Positions 25,538-34,935 of a DNA stretch of 64,000 nt are shown in pieces (position 1 is the stretch's first letter; every line of letters starts with the position of its first letter). This DNA is from Burkholderia cepacia (GTDB lineage: Bacteria; Pseudomonadota; Gammaproteobacteria; Burkholderiales; Burkholderiaceae): assembly GCF_001718835.1 (NCBI RefSeq), contig NZ_CP013443.1:3038001-3102000 (forward strand), read 5' to 3'. The notes beneath the pieces were generated by a model. That model was not told the DNA's origin. It ran no database searches and was given only the letters and a program-made list of their open reading frames with translations. A program made the position numbers and the translations under genes.

Positions 25538-27145
25538 TCACGCAATCTCGACTTCGACGACGACCGGCGTCGCGGCGCGCAGCGCCTCGGTCAGGGTGTC
25601 GCGCAGGTGCTCGGCATCGGTCACGCGCACACCGCGGCAACCCATCCCCTGCGCGAGCGCGACGAAATCCAGGTCAGGCAGATCGGTGCCCTGCACGGCG
25701 TCGCCGGGACCGAAGCCGAACACGGGCGCGAAATCCTGCAGCGCCGCGTAGCGCCGGTTGTTCAGGATCACGAACGTGATCGGCAGCTTCAGCTGCGCGG
25801 CGCTCCACAGTGCCTGGATCGAATACAGGCTCGAACCGTCGCCGATCAGCCCGATCACGCGCCGGCCCGGCTGCGCGAGCGCGACGCCGACGGCGGCCGG
25901 CATCCCGTAGCCGAGCCCGCCGCTGTCCATCGTGTAGAACGTGCCGCCATGCGTGAACGGCAGGTGTTCCTGCATCACGGGGCGTGCGCTCGGCGCTTCC
26001 TCGACGACGATGTCGTGCGCATCGCGCACGTCGGCGAGCGTCTGCAGCGCGAACGCGGCCGACATGCGCTCGCCGGCGGCGGGTGCCTCGACGCGCCGGC
26101 GCGGCGGCCGCGGCGCGGGCATCGGCCGCCCGGGTGGCGCCGGGCGCGCCAGCAGGTCGCGCGCGGCGAGCCGCAGGTTGCCGACGACCGCGTCGCCCGA
26201 CGGTGTCCACGCGGCGACACCCGGATCGTCGACGAGTTGCACGAGCGCGGCGCCCGGCGGCACGTGCGGACCGAACCCCTCGACGTGATACGTGAATGCG
26301 GGCGCGCCGAGCGCGAACACGAGGTCGTGCCCGTCGAGCCGCGCGACGATCTTCTCGCGGATCGCGGGCAGGAAGCCGGCAAACAGCGGATGGTCCTCGG
26401 GGAAACTGCAACGCCCGGACATCGGTGCGACGTACACGCGCGCACGGTGACGCTCGGCGAGCTGCACGGCCTGCTGCCACGCGCCCGCGCGATCGACGGC
26501 CGCGCCGACGACGAACGCGGGACGCCGCGCGGCGTCGAGCGACTCGCCGAGCCGCGCGAGCGCGTCGGGATCGGGCCGCACGATGCTGCTGACGTCGCGC
26601 CGCGGCAGCAGTTCGGCCGGTTGGTCCCAGTCGTCGACCGGGATCGACACGAACACGGGGCCGCGCGGCTCCTGCATCGCGATGCGGTACGCACGCGCGA
26701 TCGCGGCCGGCACGTCCTGCGCGCGCGCAGGCTCGATGCTCCACTTCACGTAAGGCTTCGGCAGCTCGGCGGCCTGCGTCGCGCCGAGGAACGGGTCGAA
26801 CGGCAGGATCGCGCGCGCCTGCTGGCCCGCGGTGACGATCAGCGGCGTACGGTTCTTGAAGGCGGTGAAGAGATTGCCCATCGCGTTGCCGACGCCCGCC
26901 GCCGAATGCAGGTTGACGACCGCCGCGTTGCCGGTGGCCTGCGCATGGCCGTCGGCCATCCCGACCACGACGGCCTCCTGCAGACCGAGCACGTAGCGGA
27001 AATCGTCGGGGAAATCGCGGAACATCGGCAGCTCGGTCGAACCGGGATTGCCGAACACGCGGTCGATGCCGAACTGGCGGAACAGGTCGATGACGGCATC
27101 ACGAACGGTAACCGGTGCGGCGGAAGGGGGCGGATGGCCGGACAT
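25538..27145 (-). CDS. mdlC: Benzoylformate decarboxylase
   Basis: A 535-residue thiamin-diphosphate enzyme that converts benzoylformate (or a related aryl 2-oxoacid) to aldehyde and CO2. It shows the BFD catalytic set: FGNPGSTELP (Ser36), QEAVVVGMADG (Glu57 for ThDP activation), NLHSAAGVGNAMG (His80), AFTYHVEG (second His), and the cofactor motif GDGSSLYSIQALWSAAQ...ILNN. These residues separate it from acetolactate synthase. GAGGAGAC precedes the ATG at 27145. It is first in a leftward operon with aldehyde dehydrogenase, a KPR-type dehydrogenase and a transporter, and divergent from a LysR gene. Confidence 0.9.
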   Translation of the reverse strand: MSGHPPPSAAPVTVRDAVIDLFRQFGIDRVFGNPGSTELPMFRDFPDDFRYVLGLQEAVVVGMADGHAQATGNAAVVNLHSAAGVGNAMGNLFTAFKNRTPLIVTAGQQARAILPFDPFLGATQAAELPKPYVKWSIEPARAQDVPAAIARAYRIAMQEPRGPVFVSIPVDDWDQPAELLPRRDVSSIVRPDPDALARLGESLDAARRPAFVVGAAVDRAGAWQQAVQLAERHRARVYVAPMSGRCSFPEDHPLFAGFLPAIREKIVARLDGHDLVFALGAPAFTYHVEGFGPHVPPGAALVQLVDDPGVAAWTPSGDAVVGNLRLAARDLLARPAPPGRPMPAPRPPRRRVEAPAAGERMSAAFALQTLADVRDAHDIVVEEAPSARPVMQEHLPFTHGGTFYTMDSGGLGYGMPAAVGVALAQPGRRVIGLIGDGSSLYSIQALWSAAQLKLPITFVILNNRRYAALQDFAPVFGFGPGDAVQGTDLPDLDFVALAQGMGCRGVRVTDAEHLRDTLTEALRAATPVVVEVEIA

Positions 27146-27244
27146 GCTCGGGTGTCTCCTCGTTGGCTTGGCGGTTTCCACAGTATCGAAGCGCAAGCCA
27201 TTCTCTGATACTGTATTTTTTGCAAAAAGCCATTCCATTTCGAC

Positions 27245-28156
27245 ATGACTTTCGATCTCCGACAATTGCGCGCCTTCACGACGATCGTCGCGTGCGGCAG
27301 CCTCGGCCGCGCCGCCGACGCGCTGCACGTGACGCAGCCGGCGCTGAGCCGGATCCTGAAGCGGCTCGAGGACCAGGTCGGTGCGCCCTTGTTCGAGCGC
27401 CACTCGAAGGGCGTGCAGCTCACCGCGTTCGGCGACGCGCTGCTGCCGCACGCGACGCTGCTGCAGCACGAGGCCGAGCACGCGCGCGAGGAGCTCGACG
27501 CGATGCGCGGGCTGGCGAAGGGCACGATCAAGGTCGGCGCGGTGGGCAGCATCGCGAGCCTCGTGCTGCCGGTCGCGGTGGGCCGCGTGCTCGACCGCTG
27601 GCCGAATCTGCGCGTCGAGATCATCGAAGGCGTGTGGGACCGGCTCGCGGAAGGCCTCCACAAGCACGAGATCGATCTCGCGCTGTCCGCGCACGGGCTC
27701 GACACCGACGAAATCGTCGCGATTCCCGAGTGCCGCTGGGAAGATCGCAGCCATATCGTTGCGGCGCCGCACCATCCGCTGCGCGCGCTCGGCCGCGCGC
27801 CGACGCTCGCCGATACGCGGCACGCGCGCTGGGCGATTCCGCCGCGCGGCACCGCGCCGTTCGACCACATGCGCGCGACCTTCGACGCGCACGGGCTCGC
27901 GCTGCCCGACATCGCGGTCGAGACGCGCTCGGTCACGACGCTGAAGAGCCTCGTCGCGCATGCCGGCTTCCTGAGCTGGATGGCCGAGCCGATGTACGGC
28001 GCCGAGCAGCGCGCCGGCACGATCGACACGCTGCCCGTGCGCGAAGTCGTCGCGGTGCGCACGCTCACCGCGTTCCGGCGCCGCCACGGCATCCTGCCGG
28101 GGCCGGCCGGCAAGCTGCTCGAGGAACTCGTCGCGCTCACGCGTGAAGGGCGCTGA
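27245..28156 (+). CDS. LysR-family regulator divergent from the benzoylformate operon
   Basis: A 303-residue LTTR with the N-terminal wHTH (LRQLRAFTTIVACGSLGRAADALHVTQPALSRILKRLEDQVG) and the periplasmic-binding-like effector domain from about residue 95. The 99-bp divergent intergenic region holds an AT-rich stretch (GATACTGTATTTTTTGCAAAAAG at its centre, 27206-27229) likely to include both promoters. By position it should control mdlC-ALDH-dehydrogenase-transporter, probably with an aryl acid as co-inducer; this is inference. Confidence 0.9.
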   Translation: MTFDLRQLRAFTTIVACGSLGRAADALHVTQPALSRILKRLEDQVGAPLFERHSKGVQLTAFGDALLPHATLLQHEAEHAREELDAMRGLAKGTIKVGAVGSIASLVLPVAVGRVLDRWPNLRVEIIEGVWDRLAEGLHKHEIDLALSAHGLDTDEIVAIPECRWEDRSHIVAAPHHPLRALGRAPTLADTRHARWAIPPRGTAPFDHMRATFDAHGLALPDIAVETRSVTTLKSLVAHAGFLSWMAEPMYGAEQRAGTIDTLPVREVVAVRTLTAFRRRHGILPGPAGKLLEELVALTREGR

Positions 28157-28165
28157 CGCCCTTTT
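28146..28165 (+). terminator. Short intrinsic terminator containing the LysR stop codon
   Basis: AAGGGCG (28146-28152) pairs with CGCCCTT (28157-28163), followed by TTCCC. The TGA stop of the LysR gene (28154-28156) sits in the CTGA loop. Confidence 0.6.
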
Positions 28166-28252
28166 CCCTTCCGCCTCCACGCCCGCGCTGCCCGTACGAC
28201 CGCCGCAGCGCACCATCGAAATGCCGTTTCCCCGCCTTGACTTTCGTTCATC

Positions 28253-28312
28253 CGAATACGATCATTCGCTCACACAAAGAGCAAATGATCGTATTCGTCG
28301 TATTCGTATTCG
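28253..28312. promoter_or_regulatory. Operator-like inverted repeat before the polyol dehydrogenase
   Basis: Perfect 14-bp arms CGAATACGATCATT (28253-28266) and AATGATCGTATTCG (28284-28297), 17 bp apart, are followed by two more GTATTCG copies at 28300 and 28306. The site ends 35 bp before the start codon. A near copy of the right arm (CAAATGATCGGATACG, 41911-41926) precedes the polyol SDR/ABC operon. The SorC regulator encoded at 31389 is the obvious candidate to bind both. Confidence 0.75.
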
Positions 28313-28346
28313 GCAGAAAAAATCTGGCACGAACAGGAGACACCGG

Positions 28347-29771
28347 ATGAGCGCATCGCCCTCCGCCCGCACGCCCGTGCTGCTGCACATCGGCGCGGGC
28401 TCGTTTCACCGCGCGCACCAGGCGTGGTATCTGCATCGCGTGAACGCGGCCGTGCCGCCCGACGAGCGCTGGTCGCTGACCGTCGGCAACATCCGCGACG
28501 ACATGCGCGCGACGATGGACGCGCTCGCCGCGCAGCACGGCGAATACACGCTCGAAACCGTCACGCCGCAAGGCGAGCGCGCCTACGAGACGATCCGCGC
28601 GATCACGCGTGTGCTGCCGTGGTCGATCGATCTCGCCGCGCTGATCGACGCCGGCGCCGATCCGGCCTGCCGGATCGTGTCGTTCACCGTTACCGAGGGC
28701 GGCTACTACCTCGACGAACACAACCGGCTCGACGTCGCGAATGCCGATCTCGCGGCCGACCTGCAGGGCGCGCGCACGACGCTGTACGGCGCGCTTGCAG
28801 CGCTGCTCGCCGAACGCGTGAAGCGCGGCGCGGGCCCGCTCACGCTGCAGAGCTGCGACAACCTGCGCAACAACGGCGCACGCTTTCGCGCGGGGATGCG
28901 CGAATTCCTCGAGCGGCGCGGGCAGGCCGACCTGCTCGCGTGGTTCGACGCGAACGTCGCGACACCGAGCGCGATGGTCGACCGCATCACGCCGCGCCCG
29001 ACCGCCGACGTGCGCGAACGCGTGCTGGCCGCCACCGGCATCGACGACGCATGCCCGGTGATGGGCGAATCGTTCATCCAGTGGGTGATCGAGGACCGCT
29101 TCGCGGCCGGCCGGCCGCGCTGGGAGCTGGCCGGCGCCGAACTCGTCGACGACGTGCACCCGTACGAGGAAGCGAAGATCCGCATCCTCAACGCGACGCA
29201 CAGCTGCATCGCGTGGGCCGGCACGCTCGCGGGCCACACGTATATCCACGAAGGCACGCACGACGCGGCGATCCGCCGCTTCGCGCACGACTACGTGACG
29301 CAGGACGTGATTCCGTGCCTCACGCCGAGCCCGCTCGATCTCGCGCGCTACCGCGACGTCGTGCTCGAACGCTTCGGCAACCCGTACGTGCTCGACACGA
29401 ACCAGCGCGTCGCGGCCGACGGCTTCTCGAAGATCCCCGGCTTCATCGCGCCGACGCTCGTCGAATCGTTCGCACGCGGCGCGGCGCCGGTCGCCACCGC
29501 CGTGCTGCCCGCACTGTTCCTGCGCTTTCTCGAACGCTGGGCGCGCGGCACCTTGCCGTACGCGTACCAGGACGGCGTGATGGACGAAAGCGCCGCGCGT
29601 GCGATCGTCGGGGCCGGCCATCCGGGGGCCGGCCGTCCGGGGTCCGACGATCCGGTCGCCGCGCTGTGCGCAAGCCGCGCGCTGTGGGGCTCGCTCGCCG
29701 GCAACGCGGCGCTGTTCGAGGCGCTGCGCGCCGGGCTCGCGCGGGTCGATGCATGGCTCGCGGCGCGCTGA
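28347..29771 (+). CDS. dalD: Polyol dehydrogenase, mannitol dehydrogenase family (D-arabinitol 4-dehydrogenase-like)
   Basis: A 474-residue long-chain NAD dehydrogenase. It opens with HIGAGSFHRAHQAWYLHRV, then FTVTEGGYYLDE, LQSCDNLRNNG, DRITPRPTADVR and the catalytic-Lys region PYEEAKIRILNATHSCIAWAG, all of the mannitol/arabinitol dehydrogenase family. AGGAGA lies before the ATG at 28347. Because xylulokinase follows 83 bp later, the likely substrate is D-arabinitol (giving D-xylulose), though mannitol or sorbitol oxidation cannot be excluded. A Gly/Pro-rich insert occurs near residue 430 (GAGHPGAGRPGSDDP). Confidence 0.88.
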   Translation: MSASPSARTPVLLHIGAGSFHRAHQAWYLHRVNAAVPPDERWSLTVGNIRDDMRATMDALAAQHGEYTLETVTPQGERAYETIRAITRVLPWSIDLAALIDAGADPACRIVSFTVTEGGYYLDEHNRLDVANADLAADLQGARTTLYGALAALLAERVKRGAGPLTLQSCDNLRNNGARFRAGMREFLERRGQADLLAWFDANVATPSAMVDRITPRPTADVRERVLAATGIDDACPVMGESFIQWVIEDRFAAGRPRWELAGAELVDDVHPYEEAKIRILNATHSCIAWAGTLAGHTYIHEGTHDAAIRRFAHDYVTQDVIPCLTPSPLDLARYRDVVLERFGNPYVLDTNQRVAADGFSKIPGFIAPTLVESFARGAAPVATAVLPALFLRFLERWARGTLPYAYQDGVMDESAARAIVGAGHPGAGRPGSDDPVAALCASRALWGSLAGNAALFEALRAGLARVDAWLAAR

Positions 29772-29854
29772 CGCGCATTGGGGCGAACCTGCCTTGGCAC
29801 GTGCACGGCCGCGCGGCTAAAGTAGCGACTCCCCACTGACGGAACGGATCGCTC

Positions 29855-31336
29855 ATGTATCTCGGCATCGACCTCGGCACCTCGGAAGTGAAGGTGCTGC
29901 TGCTCGCCCCGGACGGCACGGTCGTCGGCACCGCCGGCTCGCCGTTCACCGTGTCGCGGCCGCATCCGCGCTGGGCCGAACAGCATCCGGACGACTGGTG
30001 GCAAGGCACGCTCGCCGCGCTCGCCTCATTGCGCGCACGACATCCGCAAGCGTTCGCGGCCGTGCGCGGCATCGGCCTGTCGGGCCAGATGCACGGCGCC
30101 GTGCTGCTCGGCCGCGACGACCGCGTGCTGCGTCCCGCGATCCTGTGGAATGACATGCGCAGCGCCGACGAGTGCGCGCTGCTCACCGAAAGCGCGCCCG
30201 ACCTCCACGCACTGGCCGGCAATCTCGCGATGCCGGGCTTCACCGCGCCGAAACTGCTGTGGGTTGCGAAGCACGAACCCGATGTGTTCGCGGCCACCGC
30301 CTGCGTGCTGATGCCGAAGGACTACCTGCGGTTCCGGCTCACCGGCACGAAGGTGTCCGACCCGTCGGACGCAGCCGGCACGCTGTGGCTCGACGTCGCG
30401 CGCCGCGACTGGTCCGACGCACTGCTCGCCGCGTGCGGAATGACGCGTGACCAGATGCCGCGCATCGTCGAAGGCAATGCGCCGTCCGGCACGCTGCGCG
30501 CGGACATCGCGCGCGAACTCGGGCTGTCGGAGGCGGTCGTGGTAGCCGGCGGCGGCGGCGACAACGCAACGAGCGCGCTCGGCATCGGTGCGATCCACGC
30601 GGGCGACGGCTTCGTGTCGCTCGGCACGTCCGGCGTGCTGAGCGTGGTCGGCGATCGCTTCATGCCGAACCCCGCATCGGCCGTGCATGCGTTCTGCCAC
30701 GCGATTCCCGATCGCTGGCAATTGATGAGCGTCGTGCTGTCGGCCGCGAGCTGCCTGCGCTGGGTCTGCAAGCTCACCGGCACCGACGAGCCCGCACTGC
30801 TCGCCGAAGTCGAGGCGCTCGACGCCGACGCGCTCGCGACGGCCCCGCTGTTCCTGCCCTACCTGTCCGGCGAGCGCACGCCGCACAACGATCCGTACGC
30901 ACAAGGCGCGTTCTTCGGGATGACGCATGCGACCGAACGCGCGCATCTCGGCTACGCGGTGCTCGAAGGCGTGACGCTCGGCCTCGCCGACGGTCTCGAC
31001 GCGCTGCATGCGGCTGGCGTCGAAACCGCCCAGCTGTCGCTGATCGGCGGCGGCGCGCGCAGCGCGTTCTGGGCACAACTGATCGCCGATGCGCTGAACG
31101 TGCGCACGCGCCAGCATGGCGGCGGCGAAACGGGCGCGGCGCTCGGCGCGGCGCGACTCGGCTGGCTGGCCGTCGGCGGCGATCCGCATGCGGTGCTGGC
31201 CAAGCCGCCGGTGCGGGCCGAATACGCGCCGGATGCCGCCCGCCATGCACTGCTGCGCGAACGCCTCGATGCGTTTCGCTCGCTGTACCGCCACGTGCGG
31301 CCGCTGTACGAACCGTCGCGCGCACGGCTCGCCTGA
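29855..31336 (+). CDS. xylB: Xylulokinase
   Basis: A 493-residue FGGY carbohydrate kinase: N-terminal phosphate loop YLGIDLGTSEVKVLLL, GLSGQMHGAVLL, LWNDMRS, the nucleotide part VVVAGGGGDNATSALG, and the C-terminal SLIGGGARSAFWAQLIADALN. These residues and the length fit XylB, which phosphorylates D-xylulose from the dehydrogenase step. It is co-oriented with dalD and the SorC-type regulator. Confidence 0.92.
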   Translation: MYLGIDLGTSEVKVLLLAPDGTVVGTAGSPFTVSRPHPRWAEQHPDDWWQGTLAALASLRARHPQAFAAVRGIGLSGQMHGAVLLGRDDRVLRPAILWNDMRSADECALLTESAPDLHALAGNLAMPGFTAPKLLWVAKHEPDVFAATACVLMPKDYLRFRLTGTKVSDPSDAAGTLWLDVARRDWSDALLAACGMTRDQMPRIVEGNAPSGTLRADIARELGLSEAVVVAGGGGDNATSALGIGAIHAGDGFVSLGTSGVLSVVGDRFMPNPASAVHAFCHAIPDRWQLMSVVLSAASCLRWVCKLTGTDEPALLAEVEALDADALATAPLFLPYLSGERTPHNDPYAQGAFFGMTHATERAHLGYAVLEGVTLGLADGLDALHAAGVETAQLSLIGGGARSAFWAQLIADALNVRTRQHGGGETGAALGAARLGWLAVGGDPHAVLAKPPVRAEYAPDAARHALLRERLDAFRSLYRHVRPLYEPSRARLA

Positions 31337-31388
31337 CTGACCGACGCGCGGGCCGGCCGCGGCGGCGAGTGCGGTACAGTGCGTACCC

Positions 31389-32390
31389 ATGCGCCGCCGG
31401 CCGGCCCGCCAGGATCCGAATTCAATCGCTATCGTGTCCAAGTCCTCAGAAAAACTCGATCTCGCCACGCGTGCCGCGTGGCTTTACTACGTCGCGGGCG
31501 ACACGCAGAACGAAATCGCGGAAAAGCTGCAGGTGTCGCGCCCGGTCGCGCAGCGACTGGTCGCGTTCGCGGTCGAGAAGAACCTGATCCGCGTGCGCGT
31601 CGACCACCAGCTCGCCGACTGTCTCGATCTCGGCGCGCAGCTGTCGAAGCGCTACGGCCTCGCGATGTGCGAAGTCGTGCCCGTCGATGCCGACGCGCCC
31701 GACGCGATCGACCGCAAGCTCGCGGTCGCCGGCGCGCAGGTGATGGAGCGCTACCTGAACGAAACGCGACCGATGGTGATCGCGGTCAGCAGCGGCCGGA
31801 CGCTGAAGGCCGCGGTCGCACAGATCGCGCAGATCGACCGGCCGCAGCACCGCCTCGTGTCGATGGTCGGTGCGATCGCGGCCGACGGTTCGTCGAACCG
31901 CTACGACGTCGCGCAGTACATCTCCGAGAAAACCGGCAGCAAGCATTTCCTGCTGCCCGCGCCGCTGTTCGCCGACAGCGCCGCCGAGCGCGCGCAGTGG
32001 TGCAATCACCGGCTGTACCGGATCGTCGAGGCGCTGTCGGGCCAGGCCGACGTCGCGTTCGTCGGGATCGGCAACATCGGCCCGCACTGCCCGCTCTACG
32101 AAGACGGCTTCATCACCGAACAGGAGCGCGACGAGATGACCGCGCTCGGCGCGGTGGCCGAACTGCTCGGCGTGCCGATCGACGCGCAGGGCCGCCGGAT
32201 CGCCGCGTCGACGAGCGCGCGCGTGACAAGCGTGTCGCTCGCCACGCCGCCGAAGCGCCCGACGATCGCGTTCGCGGGCGGCCCGAAGAAACGCGATGCG
32301 GTGATCGCCGCATTGCGCGGCGGCTGGATGTCGGGGCTCGTCACCGACGAGACGTGCGCGAGGGCGGCACTGGAAGCCCCGGCGTCCTGA
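31389..32390 (+). CDS. SorC/DeoR-type sugar-binding transcriptional regulator
   Basis: A 333-residue regulator. The N-terminal HTH (ATRAAWLYYVAGDTQNEIAEKLQVSRPVAQRLVAFAVEKNLI) is followed by the SorC C-terminal sugar-phosphate-binding domain (about residues 70-325, with MVIAVSSGRTLKAAV and VGIGNIGPHCPLYEDGF). Two starts are possible, ATG 31389 and GTG 31434 (VSKSSEKLDL); the second matches the usual SorC N-terminus. It ends the dalD-xylB segment and probably senses a polyol-derived phosphate and binds the repeats at 28253 and 41911. Confidence 0.9.
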   Translation: MRRRPARQDPNSIAIVSKSSEKLDLATRAAWLYYVAGDTQNEIAEKLQVSRPVAQRLVAFAVEKNLIRVRVDHQLADCLDLGAQLSKRYGLAMCEVVPVDADAPDAIDRKLAVAGAQVMERYLNETRPMVIAVSSGRTLKAAVAQIAQIDRPQHRLVSMVGAIAADGSSNRYDVAQYISEKTGSKHFLLPAPLFADSAAERAQWCNHRLYRIVEALSGQADVAFVGIGNIGPHCPLYEDGFITEQERDEMTALGAVAELLGVPIDAQGRRIAASTSARVTSVSLATPPKRPTIAFAGGPKKRDAVIAALRGGWMSGLVTDETCARAALEAPAS

Positions 32391-32428
32391 CACCGCGGCG
32401 CGGCCCCGCGCCGAACCCACCGCCAAAC

Positions 32429-33628
32429 CTAAGCCGGCCGCACCGCCGGAAAACCGTGGCGACGCGCGCGCCATGCGCCGACCCACGCGGCCGCCAGCAG
32501 CGCGACGAGCACCCACGGAATCGCGCCCGCCCCGGTTGCGCCGAGCAGCATCCCGCCGGCGATGCCGCCACCCGCGATCGCGAGGTTCCACACCGTCACG
32601 AGCATCGATTGCGCGACGTCCGCCGCCTCTCCCGCGGCGTTCGCGGCGGCCGTCTGGAACAGCGTCGGCGCGCCGCCGAACGCGAGCCCCCACAGCGCGA
32701 CGCCCGCGTAGACGAGCGGGTGAGCGCCGCTCGCGCCGAGCATCAGCGCCGCCAGCGCGAACAGCGCGACACTCGCGAGCGTCAGGCGCCGCAGCGCATG
32801 GACGATCCACGCGCCCGTCAGCGCGATGCCGACCAGCGATGCGATACCGAACACGAGCAGCACCGCATCGACCTGCGCGCCCATCCGCACGCCCGCGAGA
32901 AACGGCGCGACGTACGTGTACAGCATGTTGTGCGCCAGCACATACGCGAACATCACGGTCAGCACCGGCCGCACGCCGGGCAGCGTCATCACGCCGAGCA
33001 CCGGCTCGCGCGCGCCGGCCTGCTGCCCCGGATAATCGGGCAGCCGCGCGCGCACCCACGCCACCAGTGCGAGCGCCGCGAGCGTGATGCCCGCGAACGC
33101 GACGCGCCAGCCGAACAGGGACCCGAGCGCGGTGCCGGCCGGGATGCCGATCGACATCGCAACCGGCGCGCCGAGCATCGCGACCGCGATCGCCCGGCCA
33201 CGCAGCGACGCATCGACCATCCGGCTCGCGTAGCCGGCGAGCAGCGCCCACAGCAGCCCGGCCGCCATCCCCGCGACGAAGCGCGCGGCGAGCGTCAGCG
33301 CGTAGTACGGCGACACGGCCGTCAGCGCATTCGAGACGACGAAGCCGGCCAGCGCCGCGAGCAGCAGCGTGCGCCGGCGCATCGCACGCGTCGCGGCGAC
33401 GAGCGGAATCGCCGCGACGATCGAACCGAGCGCATACACGGTCACGAGCTGGCCGATCAGCGCCTCGGGCACGCGCAGGTCGGCGCTCATCAGCGGCAGC
33501 AGGCCGGCCGGCAACGCCTCGGTGAGAATCGTGATGAACGCGGCCGTCGCGAGCGCGAGCAGGTTCGCAACCGGCAGGTGCTCGCCCGCATGCGCGAGCC
33601 GGGCCGGCATGGACGTCGTGTCGCTCAT
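32429..33628 (-). CDS. MFS transporter, DHA1 drug:H+ antiporter-like
   Basis: A 399-residue, 12-helix permease. The first helix LATAAFITILTEALPAGLLPLM and motif A variants (VAATRAMRRRTLLLAALAGF) resemble AraJ/YdhP-type exporters. The start ATG overlaps the stop of the upstream serine hydrolase gene by 4 bp (ATGA), so the two are coupled. Substrate unknown. It converges on the SorC gene. Confidence 0.9.
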   Translation of the reverse strand: MSDTTSMPARLAHAGEHLPVANLLALATAAFITILTEALPAGLLPLMSADLRVPEALIGQLVTVYALGSIVAAIPLVAATRAMRRRTLLLAALAGFVVSNALTAVSPYYALTLAARFVAGMAAGLLWALLAGYASRMVDASLRGRAIAVAMLGAPVAMSIGIPAGTALGSLFGWRVAFAGITLAALALVAWVRARLPDYPGQQAGAREPVLGVMTLPGVRPVLTVMFAYVLAHNMLYTYVAPFLAGVRMGAQVDAVLLVFGIASLVGIALTGAWIVHALRRLTLASVALFALAALMLGASGAHPLVYAGVALWGLAFGGAPTLFQTAAANAAGEAADVAQSMLVTVWNLAIAGGGIAGGMLLGATGAGAIPWVLVALLAAAWVGAWRARRHGFPAVRPA

Positions 33629-34821
33629 GCCGTCCCCCGTTCGCCGACGCCGTAGACCGCATCGCGCACCGCGGTCACGAAGCGTCCGTGCATCCCTTCG
33701 TACAGCGTGTTGGTCAGCGCGACGGCCGTCAGCCCCGCCGCGCGATCGACGAACCACGTATGCCCGTACGCGCCGCCCCCGCGCCAGGTGCCGACCGACT
33801 CCGGCGACCGCGCGGCCACCGGATCGCGCAGCACCGAGAAGCCGAGCCCGAAGCCGAATCCCGGCGCGGCGGGCAAGTCGTGCGCGCCCGGCTGCACGCG
33901 CCCCATCTCGTCGGTCCACACGGCCTCCAGCCAGCCCGGGCGGCCGGTGCGCAACGCGTCGAGCAGCGCGAGACAGTCGCGTGCGGTGCCGACCATCCCC
34001 GCGCCGCCCGATGCAAAGGCCTGGGCATCGAACACGCGCGCCGGCTCGAAGCGGATGCCGACCGTGCCCTCGTATACCGGCGCGATATCGAACGCCGCCA
34101 TCCTGCGTGGCGCGCCATCCGTGCTCACGTAAGGCGTCGCGAAGCGTGCGGCGTCGTGCGCGACGAACGCGGTGTCGGTCATGCCGAGCGGTGTCGTGAC
34201 GAGCGCGGCGACCGCTTCCGCGAGCGGCCGCCCGTCGACCGCCTCGATCAGCGCGCCGACCACGTCCATCGAAAGCGAATAGCCCCACGACGTGCCCGGC
34301 GCGAACTGCAGCGGCACGCTGGCGATGCGCCGCAGGTTCTCGCCGAGCGAGAGACCCGAGCGATCCATTCCGTCGGACACGCCGGCGCGTGCATACGGGC
34401 CGTCGCCGTCCGCTTCGAGGAAGCGGTAGCCGAGGCCGGCCGTATGCGACAGCAGATGACGCAACGTGATGCGCGCGGGCCGGCCGTCGGGCAGTGCCGG
34501 CGCGAATTCCGGCAGCCAGCGCGTGACCGGTTCGTCGAGCCCGATGCGCCCCGCCGCGACCAGCCGCATCGCGGCGGCCGCCACGACCGGCTTCGTGACC
34601 GACGACAGGCGGAACAGCGCGTCGTCCCGCATCGGCGTGCCGGCTTCGCGATCGGCAAGGCCGGCGGCGCGCGCGTAGCGCGGCTCGCCGTCCTGCGCGA
34701 CCAGCACGACCGCGCCGACGATGCGCTCGTCGGCGAGCGCGCGATCGAGCGCCTCGTCGAGCCGTGCGCGCAGCGCGACGGCCGGTTCGTGTTCGTGCAC
34801 GACGGCAGGCAGGGATGACAT
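33625..34821 (-). CDS. Serine hydrolase of the class C beta-lactamase/esterase family
   Basis: A 398-residue protein with a beta-lactamase fold. The nucleophile motif SVTK (Ser74-Lys77) follows RDDALFRLSS, the second motif GYSLS (Tyr-x-Ser) is near residue 190, and GHTWF takes the place of the third K/H-x-G motif. No signal peptide is seen, which points to an EstB-like cytoplasmic esterase rather than a periplasmic AmpC. It is the first gene of a two-gene operon with the MFS exporter, divergent from a LysR gene. A role in handling and exporting an ester or lactone compound is only a guess. Confidence 0.85.
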   Translation of the reverse strand: MSSLPAVVHEHEPAVALRARLDEALDRALADERIVGAVVLVAQDGEPRYARAAGLADREAGTPMRDDALFRLSSVTKPVVAAAAMRLVAAGRIGLDEPVTRWLPEFAPALPDGRPARITLRHLLSHTAGLGYRFLEADGDGPYARAGVSDGMDRSGLSLGENLRRIASVPLQFAPGTSWGYSLSMDVVGALIEAVDGRPLAEAVAALVTTPLGMTDTAFVAHDAARFATPYVSTDGAPRRMAAFDIAPVYEGTVGIRFEPARVFDAQAFASGGAGMVGTARDCLALLDALRTGRPGWLEAVWTDEMGRVQPGAHDLPAAPGFGFGLGFSVLRDPVAARSPESVGTWRGGGAYGHTWFVDRAAGLTAVALTNTLYEGMHGRFVTAVRDAVYGVGERGTA

Positions 34822-34935
34822 GGCTTGACCTCTCAACAATGAACGAGCGCTCATCGTAGGGAGCCGACGCAAGAAGAAAAACCGGGGTAGAGTTCCGGAC
34901 AATCCGGACGCCGGCGTCCGCAATCGGAAACTCGC

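Noticed and set aside
22987..25545. An apparent 852-residue fusion of aldehyde dehydrogenase and a C-terminal extension
   Set aside because: The extension is Arg-rich out-of-frame reading of the dehydrogenase C-terminus and of the panE-like gene. The real C-terminal third is present in the neighbouring frame.
25538..27145. Acetolactate synthase instead of benzoylformate decarboxylase
   Set aside because: The catalytic Ser and two His typical of BFD are present, and the gene sits with aryl aldehyde and aromatic-acid genes; no small ALS subunit gene is nearby.
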